Below are positions 1 through 6,637 of a DNA stretch of 7,254 nucleotides, one piece after another. The stretch's first letter is position 1. Every line of letters begins with the position of its first letter. The stretch comes from Rhizobium sp. Q54 (GTDB lineage Bacteria; Pseudomonadota; Alphaproteobacteria; Rhizobiales; Beijerinckiaceae), in assembly GCA_945903655.1 (NCBI GenBank), contig CAMDOY010000179.1:1-7254 (forward strand). The letters are read 5' to 3'. Both the position numbers and the translations under genes were made by a program. The notes under the pieces were generated by a model. That model did no database searches, had not been told where the DNA came from, and saw only the letters and a list, made by a program, of their open reading frames with translations.

Positions 1-824
1 GCGATTTCGCCGCTCACCTTGTCGATGATGGCGCGCGGCGTGCCGGCGGGGGCGACAACGCCGATCCATGTGGAGACGTCGTTGAGGGCGGGGGATCCCG
101 CCTCCACCGCGAGCGAGCGCAGATGAGGCAGGGCGGGCACCGGGCCCTCATTGGTCTTCGCCAGCGCGCGGAACATCCCCGACTGGATCAGGGGAAGGCT
201 AGCGGCCTGTCCATCGACGATATAATCCACGGATTTCGACATGAGCGCCTGCACGGTCGGCGGGCTCCCCTGAAAAGGCACGAACTGGGCGACGATGCCC
301 GTCTCCTTGTTGAAGAGTTCAGCGGCGAGGCGCGTGGTGATGATGCCCGCGCCGAAATTCAGCTTGCCCGGATTGGCCCGGCCGAGCGCGATCAGCTCCG
401 CCAGGGTCTTGGGCCCATCCGCATGGACCGTCAGCAGCGAGGTGTTTTTCGACAGCAGGCTGATGGGGTCGAAATCCCTGATGGGGTCATAGGACATGGT
501 CTTGCTGGTGAGGGGGTTCAGCACCATGGTCACATCCATGACCACCAGCAGCGTGTAGCCATTGGCGGGCGCCTTGGCGACCTGCGCGGCGGCGATGGCC
601 GTGTTGGCGCCCGGCTTGTTCTCGATGACGATGGCCTGCCCGAAGGTCTGGGCCATGCGCTCGCTGACCACGCGCGCGACAATGTCCGCAGGGCCGCCTG
701 CGGGGAAAGGCACGATCATGCGGATGGCCTGATTAGGCCAGGCGGCGGCGTCCTGCGCGCGGGCGGGAGCGGTGGAGAACCCTGTCGCTAACAGGGCCGT
801 GAACAGAGCGGCAAGTGGGCGCAT
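1..824 (-). CDS. Bug/TctC-family tripartite tricarboxylate transporter substrate-binding protein (3' end beyond window)
   Basis: This is a periplasmic solute-binding protein of the Bug (TctC) family, which normally delivers carboxylates, including aromatic ones in some members, to a TctA/TctB permease. Reading from the ATG at 824 the frame stays open to base 1, giving 274 residues. The family is usually about 320 residues, so roughly the last 50 lie outside the window. A signal peptide ends at ARA-Q (about residues 21-24). Family hallmarks follow in order: WPNQAIRMIVPFPAGGPAD (residues 29-47), IENKPGANTAIAAA (67-80), a VAKAPANGYTLL block (82-93), YDPIRDFDPISLL (112-124), ANPGKLNFGAG (150-160) and a VPFQGSPPTVQALMSKSVDY segment (182-201). 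A strong Shine-Dalgarno lies just upstream. It follows livF by 77 bp in the same direction. No TctA or TctB gene is in the window, but the left flank is unseen. The family call is secure; the ligand is unknown. Confidence 0.93.
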   Translation of the reverse strand, partial: MRPLAALFTALLATGFSTAPARAQDAAAWPNQAIRMIVPFPAGGPADIVARVVSERMAQTFGQAIVIENKPGANTAIAAAQVAKAPANGYTLLVVMDVTMVLNPLTSKTMSYDPIRDFDPISLLSKNTSLLTVHADGPKTLAELIALGRANPGKLNFGAGIITTRLAAELFNKETGIVAQFVPFQGSPPTVQALMSKSVDYIVDGQAASLPLIQSGMFRALAKTNEGPVPALPHLRSLAVEAGSPALNDVSTWIGVVAPAGTPRAIIDKVSGEI

Positions 825-828
825 GGAT

Positions 829-838
829 CCTCACCTCT
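829..838 (-). promoter_or_regulatory. Shine-Dalgarno of the Bug/TctC-like gene
   Basis: On the minus strand AGAGGTGAGG ends 4 bases before the ATG at 824. It fixes the start of the truncated binding-protein gene and shows that it has its own good ribosome entry site, unlike livG, which depends on overlap with its upstream neighbour. Confidence 0.7.
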
Positions 839-864
839 GGGGTTTTTTGGTTATCGATATGGTT

Positions 865-887
865 TCATTCAATGGCGGCGCGGTCAA
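865..887 (-). promoter_or_regulatory. Possible weak promoter ahead of the Bug/TctC-like gene
   Basis: The 77-bp livF-tctC gap contains TTGACC on the minus strand (882-887), the same -35-like hexamer as in the candidate livK promoter. At the usual 17-19 base spacing the -10 options (AACCAT, ACCATA, CCATAT) match TATAAT poorly. No hairpin-plus-T-run terminator separates livF from the next gene, so read-through from the liv operon is the simpler explanation. Treat this as a weak candidate only. Confidence 0.22.
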
Positions 888-901
888 CGCATCGCGCAGC
901 C

Positions 902-1645
902 CTACCCGCGCCGGGCCTTGGCCAGCTCCTCGGGCTCTTCTTCCGCCAAGCCGATCAGCCGCTCAAGGGTCGCCGTATCCGCCTCAAGCTCCGCCGATTT
1001 CGCCCGGTGGACGATGGCGCCGCGCTCGATCACGATGGCGTCGCGGGTCAGCGATAGCGCCAGATGGCTATGCTGCTCCACGAGGATGAAAGCCATGCTG
1101 CCATCCGCCGTCATGCGCTCCACGGCGGCGGTGATCTCCTCGACGATGATGGGGGCGAGGCCCTCCATGGGCTCGTCGAGCAGTAGCAGGCGCGGATTGG
1201 TCATGAGGGCGCGACCGAAGGCCAGCATCTGCTGCTCCCCGCCCGACAGATGATTGCCCTTGTTGCCCCGCCGCTCCTGCAGACGGGGGAAGAGGTCATA
1301 GATGGCGCGCAGGTCCCACCGGCCCGGACGCGCGGCGACGGTGAGGTTCTCCTCCACCGTGAGGGAGGGGAAGATCTCCCGCTCCTGCGCCACCCAGCCG
1401 ATGCCCGCCAGCGCCCGCTTGTGGGCGGCCATGCGGGCGATGTCCTGGCCCTCCCAGACGATGGCGCCGCGCTGCAGGCGTGTATGACCCATGATGGTCA
1501 GCAGCAGGGTGCTCTTGCCCACGCCATTGCGCCCGAGCACGGCGAGGCTCCCGCCCACCGGCAGATCGAAGGAGACGCCGTCGAGCACGGTGGCCTCGCC
1601 ATAGCCAGCCCGAACATCCCTGAGGGAAAGCAATGTCTCAGCCAT
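902..1645 (-). CDS. livF: HAAT-family ABC transporter ATP-binding protein LivF
   Basis: Cytoplasmic ATPase subunit that, paired with LivG, powers the LivHM permease. It is 247 residues, normal for LivF (about 235-250). Nucleotide-binding motifs are intact and in order: Walker A GRNGVGKST (residues 38-46), Q-loop Q87 in WVAQE, signature LSGGEQQ (133-139), Walker B LLLLDEP (153-159) followed by the LivF-typical MEGLAP, and switch histidine H192 in VEQH. The C-terminal tail after about residue 233 is acidic (LAEEEPEELAK) and probably not part of the fold. The ATG overlaps the livG stop by 8 bp. The Shine-Dalgarno is weak (AAGG at 1652-1655), so translation is likely coupled to livG. It is the last gene of the tightly packed importer block. 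The LivF identity is secure; the substrate is set by the binding protein and permeases, not by this subunit. Confidence 0.96.
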   Translation of the reverse strand: MAETLLSLRDVRAGYGEATVLDGVSFDLPVGGSLAVLGRNGVGKSTLLLTIMGHTRLQRGAIVWEGQDIARMAAHKRALAGIGWVAQEREIFPSLTVEENLTVAARPGRWDLRAIYDLFPRLQERRGNKGNHLSGGEQQMLAFGRALMTNPRLLLLDEPMEGLAPIIVEEITAAVERMTADGSMAFILVEQHSHLALSLTRDAIVIERGAIVHRAKSAELEADTATLERLIGLAEEEPEELAKARRG

Positions 1646-2390
1646 GGCGCGCCTTGCCCAGATAGACCTCGCGCACGCGCGGGTCGGATGCGATCTCCGC
1701 AGGCGTCCCCTCCACCAGAATGCGCCCGCTCACCAACACGATGATGCGCGTCGCAAAACGGAAGACGAGGTTCATGTCGTGCTCGATGAAGAGGATGGAG
1801 AGATCGCGCGACAGACCATCGATGGCCGCAAAGAGATCGCCGCTCTCGTCCTTCGGCACGCCCGCCGCAGGCTCGTCCAGCAGCAGCACCTTGGGTTTGG
1901 TGGCCAGCGCCAGCGCGATCTCCAGCAGGCGCTGCTGCCCATAGGCCAGCTCCTTGGTGATGGTTCGCTCCACATGATCGAGGCGCAGGGACGCCAGGAT
2001 CGTATGGGCCTCCTCGACGGCCTCCCCATAGCGCGACAGGCCACGCCACCAGACCCCCGCCTCCCCGCGCCTTTCGCAGACGGCGAGGGTCACCGCATCG
2101 AGGGCGGTAATCTTGGGAAAGAGCGAATTGATCTGGAAGGTACGCACCAGCCCGCGCCGCACACGGGCGGCGGGCGGTTGGGCGGAAATCTCGTCGCCAT
2201 CAAGCAGGATCTGTCCGGCGTCGGGCTTCAACATGCCCGTCAGCAGATTGATCAGCGTCGTCTTGCCTGCGCCGTTAGGGCCGATGAGGGCGTAGCGCTC
2301 CCCCTTTGGCAGGGAGAAGGCGATGTCGCCTGCGACGACCAGCGAGCCGAAGGACTTGTTGAGTCCCTCAGTGGCGAGCGCGGCGGTCAT
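1638..2390 (-). CDS. livG: HAAT-family ABC transporter ATP-binding protein LivG
   Basis: Second cytoplasmic ATPase of the importer, 250 residues, the usual LivG length. Visible motifs are Walker A GPNGAGKTT (residues 37-45), Q-loop Q86 in RTFQ, signature LAYGQQR (148-154), Walker B VLLLDEP (168-174) followed by AAGVPKDES, and switch histidine H204 in FIEHDM. The LAYGQQ signature, in place of LSGGQ, is normal for LivG and not a defect. The extended region between the Q-loop and the signature (about 90-147) and the C-terminal REVYLG (240-245) are also LivG traits and distinguish it from LivF. The start codon overlaps the livM stop in an ATGA arrangement. There is no convincing Shine-Dalgarno in front of it, so it is probably translated by ribosomes finishing livM. 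Confidence 0.96.
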   Translation of the reverse strand: MTAALATEGLNKSFGSLVVAGDIAFSLPKGERYALIGPNGAGKTTLINLLTGMLKPDAGQILLDGDEISAQPPAARVRRGLVRTFQINSLFPKITALDAVTLAVCERRGEAGVWWRGLSRYGEAVEEAHTILASLRLDHVERTITKELAYGQQRLLEIALALATKPKVLLLDEPAAGVPKDESGDLFAAIDGLSRDLSILFIEHDMNLVFRFATRIIVLVSGRILVEGTPAEIASDPRVREVYLGKARHG

Positions 2391-3382
2391 GATTCACGCC
2401 GCCATGATTTGGGCGCCAGGCGCGCCGCGCCGCCGAGCAGTCCATTGGGCAGGAACACCACCACCGCGATCAGCAGCATCCCGATCCAGAAATACCAGTA
2501 TTGCGGATTGACCCCGGAGAAATGGTCGCGCGCCACCATATAGATGATCGCCCCGATGATGCCGCCATAGAGCCTGCCGACGCCGCCCAGGATCAGCACC
2601 ACCAGCAGGTCCGCCGAGCGCTGGAAGCTCAGGGTCTCCAGCGACACGGTCTCCGTGGTCTGCGTCAGCAGCGCGCCCGCGATGCCCGCCATGACGGCGG
2701 CGATGGTGAAGATCTGGCGCACATGGGCGTTGTTGGGCGCGCCGATGGCGAGCATGCGCGTGGAGTTTTCGCGGATGCCCTGCAAGGAAAGCCCGAAGGG
2801 CGAATTGGTGATGCGGCGGGCGACGAGGAAACAGACGAAGAGCGCCGCCAGCGAATAGCCATAGGCCGTATTGCCATAGAGATCGAAGCGGATGGCGTTG
2901 AACAGGGGCCAGGTCTTCACCCCCTGCAAGCCATCGGCGCCGCCCGTGATCTTGCCCGCGCTATTGGCGGCCTCCAGCATCAACTGTCCTACGCCCATGG
3001 TGATCATGATGAGGGCGAGACCGCGAAAGCTGGCGATGATGAAGCTCAGAAAATAGCCGAAGAGGCCCGTGATGACGGCGGCCAGCAGCAGCCCGCTCAA
3101 GGGCTCGCCCCAGACATGTTTGGAGAAGAGCCCCGCCGCATAGGCGCCCAGTCCGAAAAAGGCGGCGTGCCCCAGGGACACGAGCCCGCCATAGCCCAGA
3201 ATGAGGTCCAGCGAGATGGCGAAGAGCGCGGTGATGGCGATCTGGCTGGCGAGCTGAAGATAGTCGGGCGTCAGGTAGAAGGGCAGCAGGGTCAGCAGCC
3301 AGAAAACGATCTCCAGCGGACGCCAGGCCGAGCGACGGGCGATATGGTCGAGGGGCGTCATGGCGGTGGCGGAAAGGCCCAT
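2387..3382 (-). CDS. livM: HAAT-family ABC transporter permease LivM
   Basis: Inner-membrane permease subunit of the importer, 331 residues. The LivM hallmark GYGGLVSLGHAAFFGLGAY spans residues 63-81. Hydrophobic segments lie at about 22-38, 45-62, 66-85, 95-117, 119-136, 172-190, 223-240, 258-283 and 295-312. The cytoplasmic coupling loop that contacts the ATPases is PFGLSLQGIRENSTRMLAIG (195-214). The C-terminus (LPNGLLGG, then a basic tail) is typical. The ATG at 3382 directly abuts the livH TAG with no spacer. An upstream GGGAGG supports this start over a second Met at codon 8 (3361), which lacks a comparable site. LivM pairs with LivH to form the channel. Confidence 0.95.
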   Translation of the reverse strand: MGLSATAMTPLDHIARRSAWRPLEIVFWLLTLLPFYLTPDYLQLASQIAITALFAISLDLILGYGGLVSLGHAAFFGLGAYAAGLFSKHVWGEPLSGLLLAAVITGLFGYFLSFIIASFRGLALIMITMGVGQLMLEAANSAGKITGGADGLQGVKTWPLFNAIRFDLYGNTAYGYSLAALFVCFLVARRITNSPFGLSLQGIRENSTRMLAIGAPNNAHVRQIFTIAAVMAGIAGALLTQTTETVSLETLSFQRSADLLVVLILGGVGRLYGGIIGAIIYMVARDHFSGVNPQYWYFWIGMLLIAVVVFLPNGLLGGAARLAPKSWRRES

Positions 3383-4246
3383 CTAGCGCCTCCCGAAGAG
3401 GCCTGCGGGCCTCCACATCAAGAGGCCGACCATGACGAGATAGATCAGGAAGGAGCTGATGGCCGGAAAATAGTATTTGCCAGCGGTGTCGCTGATCCCC
3501 AGCAGCACCGCCGCGACGAAGGACCCGCCGATGGAGCTGAGGCCGCCCACGGCCACCACGATCAGCACATAGATCAGATAGGCCAGCGCGAAGGAGGGAT
3601 CGAGGCCGGTGATGTCGATGGCCAGCGCTCCGCCCAGCCCCGCCAGCCCGCTACCCAACGCGAAGGTCAGCATGAAGACCCGGTCCACATCGATGCCAAG
3701 CCCCCGCGCCATGCGCAGGTTATCGACGGCGGCACGGACTTGCGCCCCAAAGCGAGTGAACTCCAGCATGCCGATCAGCGCCGCCGTCAGCACCAGCGCC
3801 ACGCAGATCAGGAAGAACCGATAGACGCCAAAGCCCCGGTCGAAAATGGTGACGGAGCCGCGCAGCCATGAAGGGAGCTGCACGGGCTGCTGTATGGTGC
3901 CGAAGAGATAGGCCGCCGAGGCGATGGACATGAAGACGATCCCGATGGTCAAGAGGCACTGGTCGAGATCGCTTTTGCCGTAGAAGCGGCGGTAGAGCAC
4001 CCGTTCGAGAACGACGCTCGCCACCGCCGCCGCCAGAAAGGCGACCGGCAGCGTCGCCAGAAAGGGCCACTGCAGGTCGTTGATCAAGGTCACCGTGACG
4101 AAACCGCCGAGCATGCCGAAGGCGCAGTGCGCGAGGTTGACGAAATTCATCATCCCCAGCGTCACGGAAAGCCCGACGGAGAGCAGGAACAACAGCATGC
4201 CATAGGCGAAGCCGTCGTAGAGCACCCCGATGAAGGGACCAATCAT
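3383..4246 (-). CDS. livH: HAAT-family ABC transporter permease LivH
   Basis: Inner-membrane permease subunit that dimerises with LivM, 287 residues, typical for LivH (about 290-300). The N-terminal hallmark GLSVTLGMMNFVNLAHCAFG (residues 25-44) is clear. Hydrophobic segments lie at about 5-30, 36-56, 61-80, 97-116, 140-160, 190-211, 219-234, 240-252 and 262-278. The cytoplasmic coupling loop is TRFGAQVRAAVDNLRMARGL (164-183), and the chain ends with the family-typical RPAGLFGRR. The start at 4246 is backed by GGGAGA at 4255-4260. It lies 36 bp downstream of the binding-protein gene, and its stop abuts the livM start. Family assignment is secure. Confidence 0.95.
   Translation of the reverse strand: MIGPFIGVLYDGFAYGMLLFLLSVGLSVTLGMMNFVNLAHCAFGMLGGFVTVTLINDLQWPFLATLPVAFLAAAVASVVLERVLYRRFYGKSDLDQCLLTIGIVFMSIASAAYLFGTIQQPVQLPSWLRGSVTIFDRGFGVYRFFLICVALVLTAALIGMLEFTRFGAQVRAAVDNLRMARGLGIDVDRVFMLTFALGSGLAGLGGALAIDITGLDPSFALAYLIYVLIVVAVGGLSSIGGSFVAAVLLGISDTAGKYYFPAISSFLIYLVMVGLLMWRPAGLFGRR
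3389..3394 (-). promoter_or_regulatory. Shine-Dalgarno of livM inside the end of livH
   Basis: GGGAGG on the minus strand sits 6 bases ahead of the livM ATG at 3382 and lies within the last codons of livH. It decides the livM start and fits reinitiation at the TAGATG junction. Confidence 0.6.
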
Positions 4247-4254
4247 GCGGAGCG

Positions 4255-4260
4255 TCTCCC
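4255..4260 (-). promoter_or_regulatory. Shine-Dalgarno of livH
   Basis: GGGAGA on the minus strand, 8 bases from the ATG at 4246, lies in the 36-bp gap after the binding-protein gene. No terminator hairpin is visible in this gap, so livH is probably cotranscribed with the binding protein. Confidence 0.5.
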
Positions 4261-4282
4261 GATTTCCGGACCTGGCGTCGGC

Positions 4283-5449
4283 TTATTTCATCTTCGCCTT
4301 CACCGGGTCCTTCTGATCAGGAAGGATGTCCATGGTCACATTGCGCAATTCGCCGTTCACCTTCTCCACCCGGCGAATATAGACATTCTCGATCATGTCG
4401 CGGGTTTCCGGATCGATGCGCATGGGGCCGCGCGGGCTATCCCAGGCCATGCCCTTGGCGGCGGCGATCAGGGACTCGCCATCCGTCTTGCCACCGGTCT
4501 TCTCCAGAACCTTGTAGATGAGCTGCGCGCCATCATAGCCGCCGATGGAGAAGATGTCGGGCTCGCGGTTATACTCGGCCCGATAGGCCTTCACGAATTC
4601 AGCGTTGATGGGATTCTGGATATTGTAGTCGTAATGGGCGGCCGTGATGATGCCCAGGCTCAGATCGCCCATGCTCTTGAGTGCGGAAACGCCGGTCAAC
4701 TCGTCCTGACCGAGGATCTTGGTCTTGGAGGGATCGACGCCACGCTCGTTCAGCGCCTTGCCGATGGCGGCGGGCTGGGTGCCGCCGGGGGTCCAGATAT
4801 AGATTGCGTCGGGGCTGGTGTCCTTGGCGGCCTGCACGAAGGCGCCGAAGTCCATGTTGGCGACCGGGAAGAGCGCCGAGCCCACGATGGTTCCACCGCC
4901 TGCGGTGAAGCCCTCCTTGAAGGCGGCGACCGCGTCATGGCCGGGGCCGAAGTCGGACACCAGCGTATAGACCTTCTTGACGCCATTTTTCGCGGCCCAA
5001 CGCCCCAGCGCCTCATTGAGCATGGGGGTCGTCACCGAGGTGCGCGTCATATAGGGGGACTTGGTGGTGATGATGGAGGTGGCGGCGTTCATCACCACCA
5101 TGAATTTCTTGGCCTCGGCGGAGACGTCGCCCACCGCCAGCGCATTGGGCGTCAGCTCAAAGCCGCCGAGAATGTCGACCTTGTCGCGCACCACCAGTTC
5201 CTGGGCGAGACGCTTGGCCACATCCGGCGCGATGCCGCCATTGTCCTTGCGGATGACCTCGATCTTCTTGCCTGCGACCGTATCGCCCTTCTGCTTCATG
5301 TAGAGCTTGAAGCCATTGTCGAGCTGGACGCCCGTATCGGCGAACTGGCCGGAGTAGGAGACGATCATGCCGATCTTCACCTGCGCCTGCGCGCCCGTGG
5401 CGATCAGCAGGGCGGACACGGCTGCAATACCAGACAACAAGAGACGCAT
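4283..5449 (-). CDS. LivK-like (Peripla_BP_6) ABC transporter substrate-binding protein
   Basis: Periplasmic type I binding protein that delivers ligand to LivHM, 388 residues. The signal peptide has a hydrophobic core (about residues 3-19) and a likely cut after AQA (20-22); the mature chain starts near QVKIGM and has no cysteine, so this is not a lipoprotein. Family blocks include KIGMIVSYSGQFADTGVQLD (25-44), KKIEVIRKDNGGIAPDVAKR (61-80), VDILGGFELT (91-100), TLVSDFGPGHDAVAAF (162-177) and SIGGYDGAQLIYKVL (301-315). The FTPLTG-like ligand loop of amino-acid binders is replaced by SYSGQFADTG. By recollection of the family this resembles binders near aromatic-acid (for example nitrobenzoate) degradation genes more than true LivK; that is inference without a search. 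The start is fixed by a strong AGGAGGG. The gene is first in the importer block and has a candidate promoter upstream. Confidence 0.94.
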   Translation of the reverse strand: MRLLLSGIAAVSALLIATGAQAQVKIGMIVSYSGQFADTGVQLDNGFKLYMKQKGDTVAGKKIEVIRKDNGGIAPDVAKRLAQELVVRDKVDILGGFELTPNALAVGDVSAEAKKFMVVMNAATSIITTKSPYMTRTSVTTPMLNEALGRWAAKNGVKKVYTLVSDFGPGHDAVAAFKEGFTAGGGTIVGSALFPVANMDFGAFVQAAKDTSPDAIYIWTPGGTQPAAIGKALNERGVDPSKTKILGQDELTGVSALKSMGDLSLGIITAAHYDYNIQNPINAEFVKAYRAEYNREPDIFSIGGYDGAQLIYKVLEKTGGKTDGESLIAAAKGMAWDSPRGPMRIDPETRDMIENVYIRRVEKVNGELRNVTMDILPDQKDPVKAKMK

Positions 5450-5453
5450 GCTT

Positions 5454-5460
5454 CCCTCCT
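5454..5460 (-). promoter_or_regulatory. Strong Shine-Dalgarno of the LivK-like gene
   Basis: AGGAGGG on the minus strand, 4 bases from the ATG at 5449, is close to an ideal anti-16S match. It fits the high expression usually needed for a periplasmic binding protein relative to its permease. Confidence 0.75.
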
Positions 5461-5496
5461 CATTCGGCCCAAGGCTGGACCGGTGAAACCTTTTTT

Positions 5497-5515
5497 ACGA
5501 ACTGGCCGCACGAAC
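5497..5515 (-). repeat. Short direct repeat in the livK leader
   Basis: GTTCGT occurs twice on the coding strand (5510-5515 and 5497-5502), 13 bases apart start to start, just downstream of the candidate promoter. It could be a half-site pair for a regulator. Six-base repeats arise readily by chance and the spacing is not a whole helical turn, so confidence is low. Confidence 0.15.
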
Positions 5516-5535
5516 CCGGACAGTGGCTTGTGGCG

Positions 5536-5564
5536 ATGATGGTCTGGCCAAACGCAGGGGTCAA
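5536..5564 (-). promoter_or_regulatory. Candidate sigma70-type promoter for the liv block
   Basis: Read on the minus strand, TTGACC (5559-5564) is followed after exactly 17 bases by CATCAT (5536-5541), matching 5 of 6 and 4 of 6 consensus positions. Transcription would start near 5529, leaving a leader of about 80 bases before the LivK-like ATG. It lies in the only intergenic stretch over 100 bp in the window, between the NMT1-like gene and the LivK-like gene, where an internal promoter makes sense. It was found by eye and has no experimental support. Confidence 0.45.
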
Positions 5565-5598
5565 GGCGCGTTTTTGTGATCTGTGGGTAAGACCTCGC

Positions 5599-6633
5599 CT
5601 ATCGGCAACCCGGCTTCTGGCTCGCCGCATTGATGGGGGTGAAGGGCCCCAGCGCAGCGTTGGCGGCGGAGGCGAAGGCGGTGTCCAGCACCTTGTCCAT
5701 GGGCTGTTTGGCGGGTAGGACCCCCTGCTCCACATACCAGGACTGGATGTCGTCGAGGGAGGCGGCGTTGGCCTTGCCATCGACGCTGCGCGCGCCCCAA
5801 TTATAGGTCTCCAGCGCCTTCACGTCCCGCCCGACGCCCGAGCGCACGATGCGATCCGCCATCTCCGCCCGGTTGGGACCGTTGTGATAGGCGTTGCAAT
5901 AATCGCGCGCTCCGCGCAGCAGGGCAGTGAAGAAGCCCTGAGCTTCCTTCGGATTTTTCGCCGCCCATTCGGTGTTGTACATGACGACCGAAAGCACGAA
6001 GGGCTTGGGCGTCACCACATCATCCACATTCACCCATTGCACCCCCAGCCCCATCTGCGGGATCTCCGTGGACCAGGGCGCGGGCATGGCGAAGAGATCC
6101 ACCGCCTTGCTCTCGAAGGCGGCGACCATCTGGGGAAAGCCCACGTTCTTCACGGTGACGTCCTTCAGCGAGACGCCGCCGCTTTGCAGCACCCGCGCAG
6201 ACTCATAAAGGGAGATGGAGTTGGGGGCGTTGGTGCCGAGCGTGCGGCCCTTGAAATCGGCGATGGTTTTGACCTGATCCTTCAGGTCCGCCCGCAGGAC
6301 CATCCAGTGGCCCACGGGCGTCGACACATTGTCCATGGCGATGCGCACGGGCAGGCCCTGCTGCACCCCGTTGAAGAAGCTGGCGCTGACGCCGCCCTCC
6401 ACGATCTGCACCTCATCGCGGGCCAGCAGCACCACGAAACTGGCGGAGGCGTCGAGATAGTTCACCTCCACATCGAGCCCCGCCTCGCGAAAATAGCCCT
6501 TCTCGACCGCCGTGTTGGTGGCGCCCACGATCATGGTGCGGGTGAGGCCGATCTTGATCTTGGTCTGCGCAAAGGCCGCCACCGGCGCCATCGCCAGAAC
6601 TGCCGCCAGCGCGGCGCACCGCCATGCCGTCAT
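5599..6633 (-). CDS. NMT1/SsuA-like ABC transporter substrate-binding protein
   Basis: Periplasmic type II binding protein of the NMT1/THI5-SsuA superfamily, whose members bind sulfonates, taurine, pyrimidine precursors or aromatic acids. It has 344 residues. The signal peptide has a hydrophobic core (about 7-20) and a likely cut after AFA (20-22), before QTKIKIGLTR. Family features are the EKGYFREAGLDVEV segment (44-57), the first-lobe DEVQIVEGG (73-81), DFKGRTLGTN (126-135), a QMVAAFESKAVDLFAMPAPW region (168-187), and a C-terminal helix with SLDDIQSWYVEQGVL (292-306). The mature chain has two cysteines (C246 and C343, the latter next to last), a possible disulfide. The start is set by GGGGAGGG. 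It lies 33 bp downstream of the monooxygenase, probably cotranscribed. No SsuB/SsuC-type ATPase or permease is in the window. The family is secure; the ligand is unknown. Confidence 0.92.
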   Translation of the reverse strand: MTAWRCAALAAVLAMAPVAAFAQTKIKIGLTRTMIVGATNTAVEKGYFREAGLDVEVNYLDASASFVVLLARDEVQIVEGGVSASFFNGVQQGLPVRIAMDNVSTPVGHWMVLRADLKDQVKTIADFKGRTLGTNAPNSISLYESARVLQSGGVSLKDVTVKNVGFPQMVAAFESKAVDLFAMPAPWSTEIPQMGLGVQWVNVDDVVTPKPFVLSVVMYNTEWAAKNPKEAQGFFTALLRGARDYCNAYHNGPNRAEMADRIVRSGVGRDVKALETYNWGARSVDGKANAASLDDIQSWYVEQGVLPAKQPMDKVLDTAFASAANAALGPFTPINAASQKPGCR

Positions 6634-6637
6634 GGTT

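Noticed and set aside
123..791. Plus-strand open frame of about 222 codons near the left edge
   Set aside because: It is opposite the Bug/TctC gene, whose conserved motifs are unambiguous on the minus strand.
1930..1950. Degenerate ABC signature in LivG (LAYGQQ instead of LSGGQ)
   Set aside because: LivG proteins commonly carry an SYGQQ/AYGQQ signature, and all other nucleotide-binding motifs are intact.
3359..3361. Alternative livM start at the second Met
   Set aside because: The GGGAGG at 3389-3394 is well placed for the ATG at 3382, which also abuts the livH stop.
2501..3871. Long plus-strand open frame (about 456 codons) antisense to livM and livH
   Set aside because: It runs across the junction of two well-supported membrane-protein genes, and its translation is a low-complexity mix of D, G, H, Q, E and R, as expected opposite GC-rich codons. 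There is no recognisable domain.
5471..5496. Plus-strand T-run after a possible AAGG/CCTT stem as a terminator
   Set aside because: The stem is only about 4 bp with a large loop, and there is no plus-strand gene to terminate. It lies in the leader of a minus-strand gene.
4127..5539. Long plus-strand open frame (about 470 codons) antisense to the LivK-like gene
   Set aside because: Same reasons: it mirrors a clearly conserved gene, its composition is rich in H, G, D and L, and no motifs are seen.
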